Assembly: GCA_015501585.1 (NCBI GenBank)
Contig: JADNRY010000150.1
Coordinates: 91,420-155,419, forward strand
DNA length: 64,000 nt
Reading direction: 5' to 3'
Source: Rhodocollybia butyracea
Lineage: Eukaryota; Basidiomycota; Agaricomycetes; Agaricales; Omphalotaceae
In this document: one piece after another, positions 32,270 through 42,776 of the stretch
Layout: each line of letters begins with the position of its first letter
How positions within the stretch are numbered: position 1 is the stretch's first letter
Position numbers and translations under genes: made by a program
The notes under the pieces: generated by a model
What the model was told of the DNA's origin: nothing
The model's input: only the letters and a program-made list of their open reading frames with translations
The model's database searches: none

Positions 32270-33031
32270 TTACGACTGCACCACGAACGTAACATCCGCT
32301 GAACCTGTTTGCCCACGGAATCCGCAATTGTTCTCCACCCCATATGCTACTGCTCCGGTGTGAAACGCGACTTGGCCCACGCAGTCACCGTACTCGAAGG
32401 ACAGGCTCTGGTACCAACGGATCCCGCATGTGTCGTGCTCGGTCCCCAAAGATTGTCTGCTGATACGGAAGCTTGGCGCAGGGCGGCTCGGCAGCATACC
32501 ACTCTACAAAGCCAGCCTGGCAACTTAAGATACCACCTGAGATAACAGGGAGCGTCCAGCTGCCGATCTGGACCTCTGTGCCCGTGACAGTGTCAATGGC
32601 TGTTCCGACCCAATTGTGGTTCCCCGTAGTTCTGACTTCAAGGTTGTATGTGCGATTGTACACACCATTCCATTCGACGCTACAAGAGACACCCGGGCCG
32701 CCATTAGCACCTGGGCTGCAGTTCTTGTCTGTTGTCGTAGTGCCTGCTGCGAAACTCGAGAAGGCGGCATGGAGGACGGCATTGCCGTTACTATCAGGGC
32801 GGGGCTGGAGGCCTGTGTACCCAATTTCCCTGATGCCAACAAAGCTGAATTGCTGCGCAAAGTAGTACCAGAGATGTGGTCTGCCTCGACAATTGTCATG
32901 GGGAAGGTGATGTCTAAGAGGCCTGTGAGTGGCGCATTCGTCATGGACCAACGGGAGCCGACAAGTGCCACTGTTGTCGGGACAAGGTGGATCAGTGACG
33001 CGATGACGGCGAGAGAGCTGGACAGTTTCAT
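32270..33031 (-). pseudogene. Broken copy of the secreted DUF3472-like gene
   Basis: The signal peptide MKLSSSLAVIASLIHLVPTT is identical to the intact copy at 29119-29901, but one T is missing just after the ADHISG codons (near 32870), shifting the frame, and a second single-base loss near 32440 shifts it again. A few codons are deleted where the intact copy has PWNGGQPSNH. The cysteine at the very C-terminus is lost (ends VVQS). Unless these are sequence errors, only a short truncated secreted peptide could be made. Confidence 0.7.
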
Positions 33032-33887
33032 CTTGTTGCCGATGGAGATTATAAGCATAACTTTGGTGCGTGCGCATGGAATACTCACATTGGACCAAGC
33101 AGTAAGGTTGGGCAGAAAGGATACGTTTTTGACTGTCCTTTATAGGTGTTCTTGAATTTTACTGACCCATCTACTGGTCTGAATATACATTTTGACCGGA
33201 GTTTGTAGTGGGGAGGCATTTCAAAGTCGTACGTGTTGACTAACAGATATCTGGGACCTTCCGGAAGCATTGTAGGAAGGGTATGGGGATAAGTAGGATA
33301 TGATGATCATAATAAAGATCTTGAGTCAATGCCTGCCCAAATTCTCGAGCATCCTTTTTGGAATCATAGCAGAACAACAGAAAAGTAAGCTGCCAGCTGC
33401 ACGATACTATACCCCCTTAAACTCTAATGAAAAAGGAAGAGAGTTCAGATTAGGATGTACGGCTCGGGATAAATCCCACACTCTTCACAAACAAAAAGGG
33501 CTCTCCTGCTACATATAACCGCGCCGACAAAGGCTTGATCATGAAGAATTCTGAGTCACAAAGCAAAAGATCCGGCCACCGGTAGCAGTCCAACTCACTG
33601 TCTAGAGAATATTAAGCATTCGAATACAGGGATAGATATTGATTGTCAGTAGAAAAGGGCGCGCAGTATATTCACTGCTCTTTGCAGTATGACATCTCAT
33701 TTGAATTGATCATCTTTCTTGGTGCACTTCGCATGCGATGTGATGAAGAACATGCAGTGTATATCATGATAGGACTGCTGTTGCGGATCCGGCAAGGTAA
33801 CTTTTATTCGGATCGGCCTTCTCGGTATGCAGGTTATCAAATTCTTCCTCACATCTTGGTCATCCCCCAACAAACCAATAGCGTTAG

Positions 33888-34160
33888 ATGCGGAAAAGGA
33901 AATAAAGGTCAATCATGCTTCAGGAAACTAGTTATAACTTTATCACTCCATAAAGGTAGCCATGTCGCTCAGGCCAGACGAGGCATTCGAACCTAAACCA
34001 TACGCTGGCTATATGATCTAGCCCGTCATATCCCAGCTATCTGACAAGCCAATAAGCAGATGCGGAAAAGGAAATAAAAGTCAACCATGCTTAGGAAACA
34101 AGTTATCACTCCATGGACGTAGCCATATTGTTTGTGCCAGGCAAGACATTTGATTCGAAC
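33888..34160. repeat. Local ~170-bp tandem repeat
   Basis: GATGCGGAAAAGGAAATAAA, followed by a GTCAA-CATGCTT segment and ending near ATTCGAA, occurs at 33888-33991 and again at 34058-34160 with about 15 percent differences. A single related copy lies at 30885-30960 in block 1. Confidence 0.65.
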
Positions 34161-35544
34161 TTACTGGCATGTCAGCTATATGATAAGATCCTCTTATCCC
34201 AGCTATCTCCGAGTCCATCTCCATCCATCTTTGAGCCTTGGAATCATTAATACCGTTGTTCGATTAATGAAGAAGCTGAAGAACTGTTGAGTCAAGCCTG
34301 TGACACTGTCACACAAATGAATCGGAGTTTTGACAGCACCGAGATTAAGGGATGACGACAGGTAAGGGAGGCAACAGGAGAGATATCCGAATAGAAGAAC
34401 TGAGATATTAGCCTGAGAGCCTGTTGTTATTGTGGTGGCTCTAGCGGTCCAAGTCCCCTTTTCCATGTGGAAAGCAATTTGGACGATAGGTGGCTTTATT
34501 AGTGTAAGCTAAACTCAGTTGGAAACGGCGCAACCGGCGAGGCCTGAAGAATCTGCGCATGAAGCGTGACCTTGGTTGGGTTATACGGCTCGATATTGGA
34601 AATATGGATCATGAACTATAGAAAGACGGCTAACAGTGCACTGGTAGTATCACCCGTAAATCTGGTAACGTTCGTAATGAGACCGAGGAGATCAATCAAT
34701 TATTTAATACTTATAGGTTCTTCAGGATACTTAGAGTTCAGCGGCCAAGTGGAAGCGAGGTATTGGCTCGGATTCAATCCAGAACTAATTGGATCTGTGG
34801 AAGGCAGAGAGCGAGTCAAGGAACTTGAAGTCATCAAGGGACTCCCAATATCGAATATTGATATCGATGCAAGTTGTGAAATTTGAAGATTGGGACGCTG
34901 CGCAACTGTGTTTCACACGCTTAAGTTGTTGTCTCGAGTCGCAATGGCATGGATCACAAGGAGGGTGATGAGCAAGCCAAGAAGAAAGGTTTGAGAACAG
35001 TAGAGCATACAACCGCGATAAATATCACATACAACGCCGAGACGCCAATCATCTTCGAACTTGTTAGTGAGGTTGACGCATCATTCTGGAGACGGGTGAT
35101 AAGCTTGCGGTAAGCGCCACATACGGATGTGACATTCAAGCAGGATGATCGATCGAATCTAGTAACACACAAAGCTCCCGCGTTCCAACTTCCCGGCCAG
35201 GAATACAGAACTAGGGAGTAAGTAAACATATCTAGGCCTATATTTGGCGCAAATTCACGACATGCATGCTTGATGGATTTAATCTGAAGAAAGGATTGAA
35301 GTCTTCTGGGATTGTCTATTCAACTGTAACGGATGAGAATTGTGCCGGTGTTTATTGGCTGCCGCTTTAGCACGATTTTGATTACTTACCTCAATAATTT
35401 TTAGTAAAGTCGTATACTGCGGGATAGTAGATTACCTGTGGCAGCTACTTAGTAGTGGTGTATTGGTATATCCGCAAGGGGCACCCAAAAAAATACTATT
35501 GCCAAAACAAGAAAGAGAAAGTCAAGAGTTGGAGTCGAACTCAA
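34161..35544. other. No supportable gene
   Basis: Frames on both strands (for example 34566-34886 plus, 35229-34954 minus) overlap one another and show only a hydrophobic patch (IGVSALYVIFIAVVC) on the minus strand. That could be a membrane-protein relic, but no family can be named. Confidence 0.4.
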
Positions 35545-36760
35545 GGCCTAAATAACAGCCATGTTCCGTTGTACAAACATCAACTTGGTGTACACTGTAC
35601 ACGCTTGTCTAACCCTGTTTAACCCCGTGGTTCAGTTCCTAATGATTAATCCTTTTATCTGGTTATGTTCTCTCTCAATTAGCAACTCCATAGGCAGCCT
35701 GAGTCTCTGAGGCTCCGTAAGTCTTTGCGGAGCCATTTTTTTCCTCACAGAATATGTATATAGCCGATATAGCTGGTATATATGGGTTGGTTCTGGTTGT
35801 TCTGGACTCGGCGGTGTAATCATAATTCGAGTAACCATATCAAGCAAGTCGGGCGCTCAAATAATAACGAAATCCACAGTCAAATGATAACAAAATTAAA
35901 CAAGGTCTACAGCTTTTGCAATCATAATTCTTGGCTTTGGCCAAGATTTGCTAGGCCTATGCATTCTGTCTGTGGGCCAAGAAACTTTTCGCGGTAACTA
36001 GTTTCAGTGGGCGGGTAAAGAATTAAGTAGCTTGTGGAGTAACTTGTAGTGCCCACTGCTCAATATGTATTGACCAAGTTTTTTTTTGAGCAGTCACTGT
36101 ATAGTAATGATGGAAACCACATAGGTATAAAAACTGGCCAGACTTGTTCACAGGAGTTGTCTACAGGACTCCATCAGTCATGTTCCGTCTGTCCAATATC
36201 AGCACTGTTATCTCTGCCCTTCTTCTCTTACAGGTGGTTCAAAGTATGTCTCTGCCTCGTGATGAGACAGGCCCCCAACTCTGTAAGCTTCTTTACTACT
36301 TTTATGATCAGTTGTTTACTTACATTTCGGCGCATAGGTGGCCTTGACGCTGTAAGTTTGTCCAGCTCTGTTTCACCAATTCAAGGTCACTCGCTAACAC
36401 GATGACACCATAGCCTACCGAACAGTGTAAGTCAGTCCTGATCTGCTATCATTAACTCGATCGTGACAGGGTATGGCAGGTCCCCCAGGGAGTACCTGTT
36501 GTGGACCGCTCCGTTCCGATGGCAATGGTCACTTCTTTGGACAGTATGTATTTGTTTTACTACAGTGTTCAATTTGCCTGCTAATTTCAGTCACTAGTTG
36601 TGTTCTTCTACAACCAGGCGAAGCTTGTCTCTTCTAGGATCTGGAGAAGGAGGTAGTAATATATGTGGACTTAGTTGCACATCGAGTCCTTGTTGTGTTG
36701 TGACCTCTGATTTAGGATGCCTAGCATCCCTCCCTTTAATAAACTTGAACATGAAATTGA
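35545..36760. repeat. Segmental duplicate containing small secreted protein gene B
   Basis: Counterpart of 20605-21690 in the same orientation, about 15 kb away. Promoter, TATA box, all splice sites of exons 1-4 and much of the 3' flank are alignable. Confidence 0.75.
36126..36133 (+). promoter_or_regulatory. TATA box of small secreted protein gene B
   Basis: TATAAAAA lies 54 bp upstream of the ATG at 36180, at the position matching paralogue A. Confidence 0.55.
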
Positions 36761-36903
36761 AGACATACTTACTTATCAAGCCGCCCGGGCCCTACATGAC
36801 TGCTCCGGGGTTGGGCTCATGCCTGGCTTGCCGCTTGTATACACTTTCAAAACTTAACTTAGATATTGTAGTTGTAGACAAACAGGACCGTCGACACTCA
36901 TAG
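36180..36903 (+). CDS. Small secreted cysteine-rich protein, paralogue B with altered C-terminus
   Basis: ATG 36180 opens the signal peptide MFRLSNISTVISALLLLQVV. The predicted exons mirror paralogue A: an exon 2 of 14 nt and an exon 3 of 13 nt, each one codon shorter than in A, then the exon with QCPPGSTCCGPLRSDGNG. The splice into exon 5 determines the end. The acceptor used in A gives a Cys-to-Ser change (RS for RC) and loss of the stop, so the frame runs on to 36903 through a new stretch with several Cys (ICGLSCTSSPCC). The other acceptor gives a stop after two codons at 36597. Four of the five cysteines remain. It may be a pseudogene or a diverging effector-like peptide. Confidence 0.4.
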
Positions 36904-37113
36904 ACGCGACGACGTGGCGGTAAAAGGGATCAGACATCGTCTCGTCATACACCTCGTTGCTTCTGCCCTGAGGAGGCGGCTCCTAGCCTGCCACTTTGGA
37001 GTGCATACTGTCACTAGAGGCGCGTGCGGCACGGACACGGACAGACCTTGCACAGCCTCACACGGTAACACGAATTTATCAATGTTACATCACTCGCGTA
37101 CAGCCTCAGTGAG

Positions 37114-37120
37114 TATATAA
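37114..37120 (+). promoter_or_regulatory. TATA box of the EF-hand/ZZ gene
   Basis: TATATAA lies 38 bp before the ATG at 37152. Because it is only 14 bp before the upstream ATG at 37128, it favours 37152 as the real start. Confidence 0.55.
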
Positions 37121-37151
37121 GCACAAAATGATCAATCATTATCTGTTATCG

Positions 37152-39529
37152 ATGGCTCAAGCGTCTGCCACTGCACTACCTCTTGAAGAAGTCTTCGCAA
37201 ACCGATTCTCGTTGGAACAAAATACAACCGAGGAAATTTATAATTCCGATATCCGTAAGTTATGGAGACAAAATGTCAGTATTTATATTCGCGGATTCCG
37301 GACTCTGAGGCCTACTAATCACTTGCGAACAGAATTGGGGAAATTCAGTGAAGAGCGAGGAATTTGTCAAGGCTCTCCAAGAGTTCTGCGTGGACAGGTT
37401 ATCCAAGCGTGCACATCATGCTGATGCTACTACGAATTTTCAAGGAGACGGAATAGACGGAATCGCGCACTACGAAAGTGAGAATGACGAGTGGTGCCTT
37501 CAATACTTAACCAAAAAATATGAACGGGAAATTATGGAAGCTTTTGATAGTGATAACACAGGCTTCATTGAGATTTCTGACGTACTGTCCCCATTTTCTC
37601 TTCAGCTGTATCTTTACGCAATTTCCCTTCCGTAGGTGAACAAGTCTACCAAGATATTACCGGAAAGTTGGACTATGCCGCAAATTATGAGCTATTATGC
37701 CCAAGGTAGAGTTTGGTTTCTCCCAGTAGATACACCGCCCTCTTATCACATCAGGCTGGAGCATCGAAACTGCGATTTACTCTCGCAAAATTTTTGCACT
37801 CCTTGCTGAAATGCGTCATGTATGCGAAGATGTATTGGTTGACAACGCTCGAATGATGCTGTGAGTATTTTTGTTCTAGTTTCTGCCCGTTGTATTCGGA
37901 TTCACTTTCAGTATTATAAAGTTGGTTTATGCAGAGCTCATGGTGTGCCAAAGTTTCATGGCTAATCTTAGGTGCAGCTGAAAAACACACCATGACTCAA
38001 GTATCAAATCCTCTTGACAATCTGGTCGTGGAAAACATGACTGGGACACAGGAGCGGATCAGGCAGTCACTGAGACGCTTTGTCTATATTATTGACAAAC
38101 CGGACTCCGTTGAAATGATTACTGGCCCAGGGAGATTTGAACAGGTACTTGTCGTGATTTTTTTTGATGTTTCATTTTTCTAAATGAAATAGACTCTGCT
38201 ACCTCTCTTGTATGTCTTTCTTCAGCATCAGCATGCAATCATGGAGTATGCCAAGGACCATGTTTATCCCAACACACCGGTGGAGACCAAGGGCCTATAT
38301 GACCTTGGATTTTATGTCGGATACGTTAGTCTCTGCAATATCGAGCATGCCATCGATGCTCGCGTACAATCATTGAAAGGTGGGGTTACAGACTCTGGAT
38401 GCTACGATTAGAGAACTTATTCCTCTCTAGATAGTCCACTTTACCAGGAACAGCACCCTGCGATTGTTTCCGACGGGCTATACGCGTATTGTCTCAACGA
38501 AGAGGTACCAATCCCGCACGGTATTGAATTTATATCGACTGAGTGGTCACTACCTCCCAATATCTTGGGGCCAGAGCCCGAACATGACCCTTTTGTCCCA
38601 GTCTGGGCTGAAGGGCCTGCCGTTACCGATTTCGTTTGGGATCTAGAACCATCCTCTACCCCCGAATCGGCGGAGGAAAACACAATGGACTCATTCTACC
38701 GCCTGACGATCGCAGACTTGCGCACTGTCGAGTACAACAGTTTTTGGTGCGACGATGGTCATGGATCTGGTTTTATATCAGAGGAGGAACGGAAAGAATT
38801 GGACGCTCTGAGAGAACAGATCCCAGTTGAAGTCCAAAATAATTGCATGACCCGGGCAAAAACTGCTATACGGAAATCACGCGAGCATTTGGGCACCTAC
38901 TGTGATATCTGTGATGTATATCCCATCCAAGGAATCCGGCTGAAGTGCATGTTTTGCATAGGTGAGTGTGTGTCGTTTTTGTACCTTTTTCTAATTTACT
39001 ACTCTGAAACTTGGTCTTTTGATTTATTATAGCTTTCGACTTGTGTTCATCGTGTGATGCAGCAATACCCCCAACCTTCAATACTGCCGGAGGAGATGTA
39101 CATATGCCATGGCATCCAATGTTGCTAATATCCCGTCCGACTATACGGTTTGAACACGATCTTTTCTATCCGTTCAGGAAGGTGGCTGAGTCTCCCGACA
39201 AACCCGAAAAAGTGGACGTTCCTGGACCTGCCTCAAACTCAACACTTAACGAATATACATGCATATGCACACACTGTGAACGCAGCTCGGATGGGATTCG
39301 TTACTTATATCTTGCGGAACCAGGGTTAGGTAAGTACCATCCCCGACCATTGTTCTGCTTCATCGAAACTGTATCTATAGCGAAGTACATGTGCACGGAG
39401 TGCTACGCGGCACTGCACAGTCGATATGATATTGACTCCTTGCCTAAAGAGTATCGTCAAATACTCAGGTTCACACTTCCTTCCACCAAAGACGATGCAG
39501 GGCAGACACTGACTCATGCACCGGAATAA
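37152..39529 (+). CDS. EF-hand and ZZ-type zinc finger protein
   Basis: About nine exons are predicted: 37152-37274, 37333-37581, 37636-37705, 37755-37860, about 37937-38144, 38226-about 38384, 38448-38961, 39033-39329 and 39381-39529. The N-terminal part has KSEEFVKALQEFCVDRL, then an EF-hand loop (AFDSDNTGFIEISD) and the VNK...GWSIETAIYSRKI segment shared by a large Agaricomycete family. The middle holds SLRRFVYIIDKPDS and QHAIMEYAKDHVYP. The C-terminal part is a ZZ-like finger: YCDICDVYPIQGIRLKCMFC, FDLCSSCDA, HMPWHPMLLI, plus further Cys pairs (CICTHC, CTEC). EF-hands bind calcium and ZZ fingers bind proteins; the family has no known role. The splices near 37861-37937 and 38380 are uncertain. 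Confidence 0.7.
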
Positions 39530-40217
39530 TCCGGGCTACTTGAATATATGACTAGTTGAATACCTCATTGTTAACTGTATAAAATTTTGCCATACGTCTT
39601 TGCTTTCAGATCAGTTTATTGCGCCATTTCTTAGGGTTTTCCACTCAAGTGTCAGTCTCTGGCCATTCCTCTTGCTACCCACCCGGCGATTCTCCATTGC
39701 CCACTCTATATTGGGCGCTATTACAAGAATCCTTCAACAAACCTTGTACGTGGTGATATACCACCATCTATTTGAATGTTGCGTACCTGTTGACAACCAC
39801 TATCTTTACCTCTTTGACTACAAACCTATGGACACAAAGCACAGTGACTGCCAGAGACAAAGAATATCAGACCTTTCGGTGGCTTGAGTTGGCCTTGAGA
39901 AGTGGACTCAACTTTTCAAGGAAAAAGCAAAATGCTATGTGTATTCAACTCATTTACAATTTACATCCGAAAGGAGGTCTCGCTCATAGCTATGACGCCC
40001 CGTTTGCAGTGGCTGCCCCACGTCACGACTCACAGCCCGTGGCATTACAATTAATTTGACGTTTAACCAGTTCACTTTAAGAAAAAAAAAAATCGCAAAT
40101 TAGAATCGCTTTCAGCAGAAGAACGTTTTGGATTAGTAAACCTGCTTGGGTTCTGGGTTCTTGCAGGCCCCAAGTGCCCGATCGTAGTAGTAGACTCGAC
40201 ACTGAACTCGACAAGTA
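39530..40217. other. Intergenic; one unassigned frame
   Basis: A plus frame at 39772-40059 contains DKEYQTFRWLELALRSGLNF and looks protein-like near its centre, but I cannot match it and it lacks a credible start context. An A-run lies at 40080-40092. Confidence 0.35.
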
Positions 40218-40379
40218 TTAGTGTATTAATAAGCGTAGAGTCAGCTTTCCGCCGTACGATTTAAGACAGTCATCACCGCAGGTAGGACGAACACCATCAT
40301 TCTGAGCAGGGTGGGACACCACACCTATGGCCATGAGAAGTGACAGGGAAACAACCAAGAATACAGGAGGAAGTTGCAT
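40218..40379 (-). CDS. Possible small secreted peptide, 53 residues
   Basis: From ATG 40379 the frame reads MQLPPVFLVVSLSLLMAIGV then VSHPAQNDGVRPTCGDDC and ends KLTLRLLIH at 40218. The hydrophobic core with a small-residue cleavage region (VVSHP) is a good signal peptide, and the mature peptide has two cysteines (CGDDC). There is no paralogue or domain, and a downstream intron could change the end. Small secreted peptides are common in this class of fungi, but evidence is limited to the leader. Confidence 0.35.
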   Translation of the reverse strand: MQLPPVFLVVSLSLLMAIGVVSHPAQNDGVRPTCGDDCLKSYGGKLTLRLLIH

Positions 40380-42776
40380 GATGGGTAATTGAGGCTGGGT
40401 TGCCATAGGCTTATTGGTCTTCTTAAGTAGACACCAAGCTCTTAGCGACCAGAGGCCATCTGATGAAAGGGGCATCTTACCTCGGAAGTCGGCGGCATAG
40501 GGGCATAGGGTCTTTTTTTGGGACAATCTTGGAACAATCAGTATACGTATGCCATCCAAGAATACTGCACTATTACATCCGTACCTTACTCTTACAACGT
40601 TGGCTACCACCGAGATTGTTCGTCAAAACTTGGGACTCACAGTTAAACGAAGTGTTGAAGAGATATCATTGTTTCCCCGGGAAGGGGTGATGGGACGGCG
40701 AAAGAAGACTGATTAGACATGGGAGGATGAAACCTTTCCCCGACGGTCCCTCATACTCGCACGTACGATAATTCAGACGATTATAATGGAACCCATCGGC
40801 CCAGCTTGGCGTCCGGGCTTCGCCATGCCTTATTCAGCCCCAAGTAACGAGACTTGAATAGAGTCATTGTTATCTCGTTCACGTTACTAGTAGTGGAAGA
40901 GTCAATCCCCTCGTTGATAAGTCGCACATACCAACAACGGGCCCGCCGATGGACCTGAGTACTAGCAAACCTTGGGGCATCAAGCTCGAGCTCTCGAGGC
41001 TCACTCGATGTGAGCTTCTTTGAACACGTTACTTACCAGAACTTGTTCCTCAGGTCGAGGCACTGGCGTGTAATCATGATTCAATCCTATTCGAGTCGCT
41101 GACTCGGGCGTTACCGTGCTCAAGTTGACTGCGACGTATCGCGTAAAGTTCAGCAATCGACGGACGTGTCTGATCTATTACCTGGACCGATTGGTGTCCG
41201 ATTCCAAGCAACCAGTAACTATCCGGGAGATACGACAGTTTATTTTATGGAGCACTCGCTAAATTTGGTTCGTACCCTGCAACGTGATATGTGGAAGTTT
41301 ATCGCGTATCCCGATTAAATCCCCCACCTCAACTTGACCACTGGATTTTTGAGAAGGGAATGTGCTATCGTGCACGACGTAGATCTGGGAATACCAACTC
41401 ACCCGCCGTTGCACATTCGTATCCAGATCAGGTGTGACCTGCACGAGCCACTACTCGTTGCCAGCTCTTATCCGCCGAGATATCTACCTTCATCTCCTTT
41501 TATGTACCCCATCTGACAAAATAAATCCAATGAAACCGTCACTTAATGACTGAATATGCATTAACAAAGTGTGAAATTTTGACGATTGACCTCGAACATT
41601 CTGAGGAGTTGTGCGTGGCATTTCAAGGGAGTAGCACAGATAGAACCATAAATAAACTCAGACTCGAAATGTTCATAAAGGCATCGGGAAGTCTTGATAT
41701 TGATAGCGGTCCGTTTTTGGCAAAATCAAAGCGTCTTATACTTTAAATCATCACGACGGCACTTGTGTTCTCGTACGATAATCACCATGGAAATTTCTTT
41801 GCTGCTTGTGTGACTTTGCGTCTCTTGTAGCATGTCGAAGATATTGTGGCTTGTGTGACATTCTCAAAGCCGCTAAGCCAGTCTAAGGGGGATAGCCACA
41901 CGCGATCTTCAGACACATCCACTAAGTACTAAATAACTCCCAAGGTCGTTTTTGAGAGCAGAAGTTCAACTTGAATACGTAGGGCCCGATGCTGCACTTC
42001 TTGTATAAGCGGCCAATTTCCGTCTCTTGAGGTAAGCTCGGCACGATGCTTCTCTTAACAGGAGGTTGTCGCCTATATGCTCCGATACTCTATATCGAAG
42101 GCATAACGCGCTGTATTTCGCGCACATCTCGCAAGGGTATCAATATTTGGGCTTCAGCGTTGTATTTGGGCCTCATCGCTGTCAGCTGCTCGTGGTTTCG
42201 TTGCTGTCGGTCATGGGCCAGAAGATCAGCGTATCAACCACGCGGCAGTCGACGACCTTGAATGACATCCGTTATTACCAAAAATGGAAGCGTTCTCTGT
42301 AACTTATCAATATCACTGCTAATTACAACGAAGCGCGTGCGGTGGCGCACATGTCGAGTGCAGGAATGTTAATGAGGGTTTCCAGATCTCTGCTTCTTGC
42401 ATCGTCCATGTGAGTTAATCGGCTCTCTAACCCCATTAGGACTATTGAGCGCTCGTATTTGCGAGCGTCTAAATTTCGTTGTCCTTCTTTTCGAACTTGT
42501 TCAATTTCTCGTTACATCAATGCAGCATTGTCATCAGAAGTCGAATTTCTTGCCATATCGGCGGCTGAAGAAAAACATCAGCAGACCACTGTCATGTGTA
42601 GATTCTTGGGCATCTCTGGGTCGTTGAATTCAGCAGTCCCGCATCTCAGCTGCTGTTTACGTGTGAACGAAGGCCATAGCTGTAAATATCCTCGTCTCAG
42701 CTGACCTTTTTAAGTTTCTAGAGGCATTTGTGAGTACTTGAGTATTCGCTCTTCCTTCACTTTCACGTCTAACGCA
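40380..42776. other. 2.4 kb without a supportable gene
   Basis: Frames are short (under 85 codons), overlap on both strands and show no domain. Nothing repeats elsewhere in the window as far as I can see. The right end is the presumed promoter of the GH92 gene. Confidence 0.5.

Larger units (their letters stand above)
31687..34160. repeat. Tandem segmental duplication, block 2
   Basis: Same orientation as block 1, about 3.3 kb downstream of it. Coding similarity is very high (long identical runs in the signal-peptide region), while flanks carry many small indels. This indicates a fairly recent duplication with relaxed constraint on this copy. Confidence 0.75.

Noticed and set aside
35528..35560. 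tRNA-like T-arm sequence (GTTCGACTCC on the minus strand)
   Set aside because: The bases around it cannot form a T-stem, D-arm or acceptor stem, so it is not a tRNA.
39041..39517. Minus-strand frames under the ZZ-finger exons
   Set aside because: They are antisense shadows of the conserved Cys-rich plus-strand exons.
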